A stretch of DNA of 64,000 bases, taken from NCBI GenBank assembly GCA_013398055.1, contig VZRS01006711.1:68323-132322 (forward strand). The letters are read 5' to 3'. The notes beneath the pieces were generated by a model that saw only the letters and a program-made list of their open reading frames with translations, was not told where the DNA came from and did not search any database. This DNA is from Ifrita kowaldi (lineage: Eukaryota; Chordata; Aves; Passeriformes; Cinclosomatidae). Shown piece by piece: positions 62,771 through 64,000 of this stretch; within the stretch, counting starts at the first letter, position 1, and each line of letters opens with the position of its first letter. The position numbers and the translations under genes are program-made.

Positions 62771-63703
62771 GCCAGATTAATTGGAATACATTCCAAACAA
62801 AGAATGTATTTGCTGTGTCCCTTCAGTGCCCCAAAGCTGAGAGCCAGCACAGGCAGTTGGATGCTAAATGCTGTCATTTTCCCTTGCTTTTGAGGAATTG
62901 AAACATGAGGAATGTCAGCCGAGGTTAATTCACACCAAACAGGTGGAACCATTCCTATTCTCTCTGAACATTAAGCCTGGTGACAGATACTGGTACCCAA
63001 ATAGAACTGCTTTAATTTCCATTGAAAGTTATGGCCAATTTGAGAGAAAGTTTAATTGAATATTCCACACCGTAGGGAAAGATAATAACTAAACTGAACA
63101 GAGAATTCTAAGATTATATCCAGTATAAATGAGAAAAATCCTCTCCTTGTTTGCTGCTGAGGGAATTGCTGCCTGCTCCGTGAGCTGGGGTGTTTTCATA
63201 CAGTGCTACAAGTCGGTTTTTCTTCCAGACAAAACTGCACCTTGGGAAGAGCAGCTCTTCAGAAAAGTGGGAAGTGGAATGGAGAGGACAGCTCAAGGGC
63301 ACGGCTGATTAACACATCAGCCTGCTCCTCAAGGTGAGCAGCTGCATCCCATCCTCCTGAGCAGCAAAGGGCTCCAGTGGATGGCTCACTCCTTATTTTT
63401 TGCCTATCGCTTCTATTAACATCAACTGCAAATGGTGCTAATGGCTTTGAAATTAAAACAAAGAATTTCTTACACCACGCAGTCCTACTACAACTAATTC
63501 CACAGGCTTCTCAATGAACAAGACCCACTAAAGGTGCTTCCCCTTCAAAGAAAAAAAAAATTTAAAAAAAGAGCTATTTTAAAAGTGTATCAAGTGTGGT
63601 TTTTCAGGGAAGGGCCTCGTAGCTCTGCATCCTTGGGGACAGCCCCTTGATACAAGACTGGGCTTCTTTTTCAGCACCTACAGGTCTCCAACAGGTACTG
63701 TGA

Positions 63704-63905
63704 GCCTCCTGCTGTCCCCTCTGTCCTCCTGCTGTCCCTTCCCTCCTGCTGTCCAAATGTGGAGATATGCTGTCCCCTCTGTCTTCCTGCTGTCCCCTCT
63801 GTCCTCCTGCTGTCCCTTCCCTCCTGCTGTCCCCTCTTGTCCTCCTGCCATCCCTTCTCCTCCTGCCATCCCCTCTTTTTCCTGCCACTCTTCCCTGTCC
63901 CAGCT
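63704..63905. repeat. Pyrimidine-rich minisatellite with CCTGCTGTCCC units
   Basis: CTGCTGTCCC and TCCTCCTGC steps recur at irregular spacing of about 15-30 bp, with later units reading CTGCCATCCC. Open frames on the minus strand through it give low-complexity G, Q, E and R-rich strings and are not taken as genes. Confidence 0.88.
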
Positions 63906-64000
63906 TGCTGCTGTCCCAAGCCCAGAGAGGTGCCAGCTGACACACAAGTGTCTGATACCCGAGCTCCAAAGCAGTGTCAGACATTCCTCAGAGACCACAG

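Larger units (their letters stand above)
58617..64000 (-). other. Intron upstream of the first visible CNTN4 exon
   Basis: No coding exon was found. In particular I looked on the minus strand for a contactin signal-peptide exon ending in phase 1 and saw none. A run of 18 A at 62753-62770 and a pyrimidine-rich minisatellite at about 63704-63905 are present. The rest is unremarkable. Confidence 0.65.

Noticed and set aside
63604..63998. Minus-strand frames rich in Gly, Arg, Glu and Gln
   Set aside because: They are translations of the pyrimidine-rich minisatellite.
58617..64000. Signal-peptide exon of CNTN4
   Set aside because: Short minus-strand frames with hydrophobic stretches (for example at 59980-60171 and 61616-61825) do not resemble a contactin leader and lack a phase-1 donor at the right place.
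1..64000. tRNA, rRNA, CRISPR or bacterial-type systems
   Set aside because: Nothing resembling cloverleaf box motifs, regular short direct repeats with unique spacers, or dense operonic coding was seen. The sequence is a vertebrate intron-exon landscape.

Overview
The window is vertebrate nuclear DNA, almost certainly from a bird. The evidence for a bird is at least fourteen fragments of the 3-prime end of CR1 LINEs, in both orientations. Single-copy sequence with small, widely spaced exons fits this. No rRNA, tRNA, CRISPR, operon or bacterial feature was seen.

The only gene I can support is a contactin on the minus strand, best matched to contactin-4 (CNTN4). CNTN4 is a GPI-anchored neuronal adhesion protein of the immunoglobulin superfamily. 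Nine distinct coding exons were placed by hand from protein similarity, AG/GT splice sites and codon phase. In transcript order they are 58616-58490, 57180-57005, 42230-42135, 26735-26532, 23065-22963, 22290-22106, 13198-13062, 10307-10178 (also present at 9075-8946) and 4962-4812. All eight junctions keep one open frame. They encode 436 complete residues, numbered here from the first residue of the first exon. These cover Ig domains 1 to 4 and the first half of Ig5. The signal-peptide exon lies beyond the right edge. The rest of Ig5, Ig6, the fibronectin III domains and the GPI signal lie beyond the left edge.

The window contains an assembly fault. Single N characters at 9943 and 11645 mark two joins where overlapping contig ends were laid end to end instead of merged. 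Bases 8712-9942 recur at 9944-11174, and 10716-11644 recur at 11646-12574. The second exon of Ig4 is therefore printed twice, although the gene almost certainly has it once. A third N, at 50107, sits inside a poly(A) run.

The rest is intron: CR1 fragments, four minisatellite-like arrays (5.9, 13.2, 24.4 and 63.7 kb), an AAT microsatellite, long homopolymers and a few stretches that look like candidate non-coding regulatory elements. The open reading frames outside the nine exons look like chance or repeat-driven frames. I did not find an undescribed biological system. The points most worth a second look are the duplicated exon, a 20-bp array with an in-phase decoy splice acceptor next to the first Ig4 exon, and a CpG-dense intronic block near 39.1-39.5 kb.
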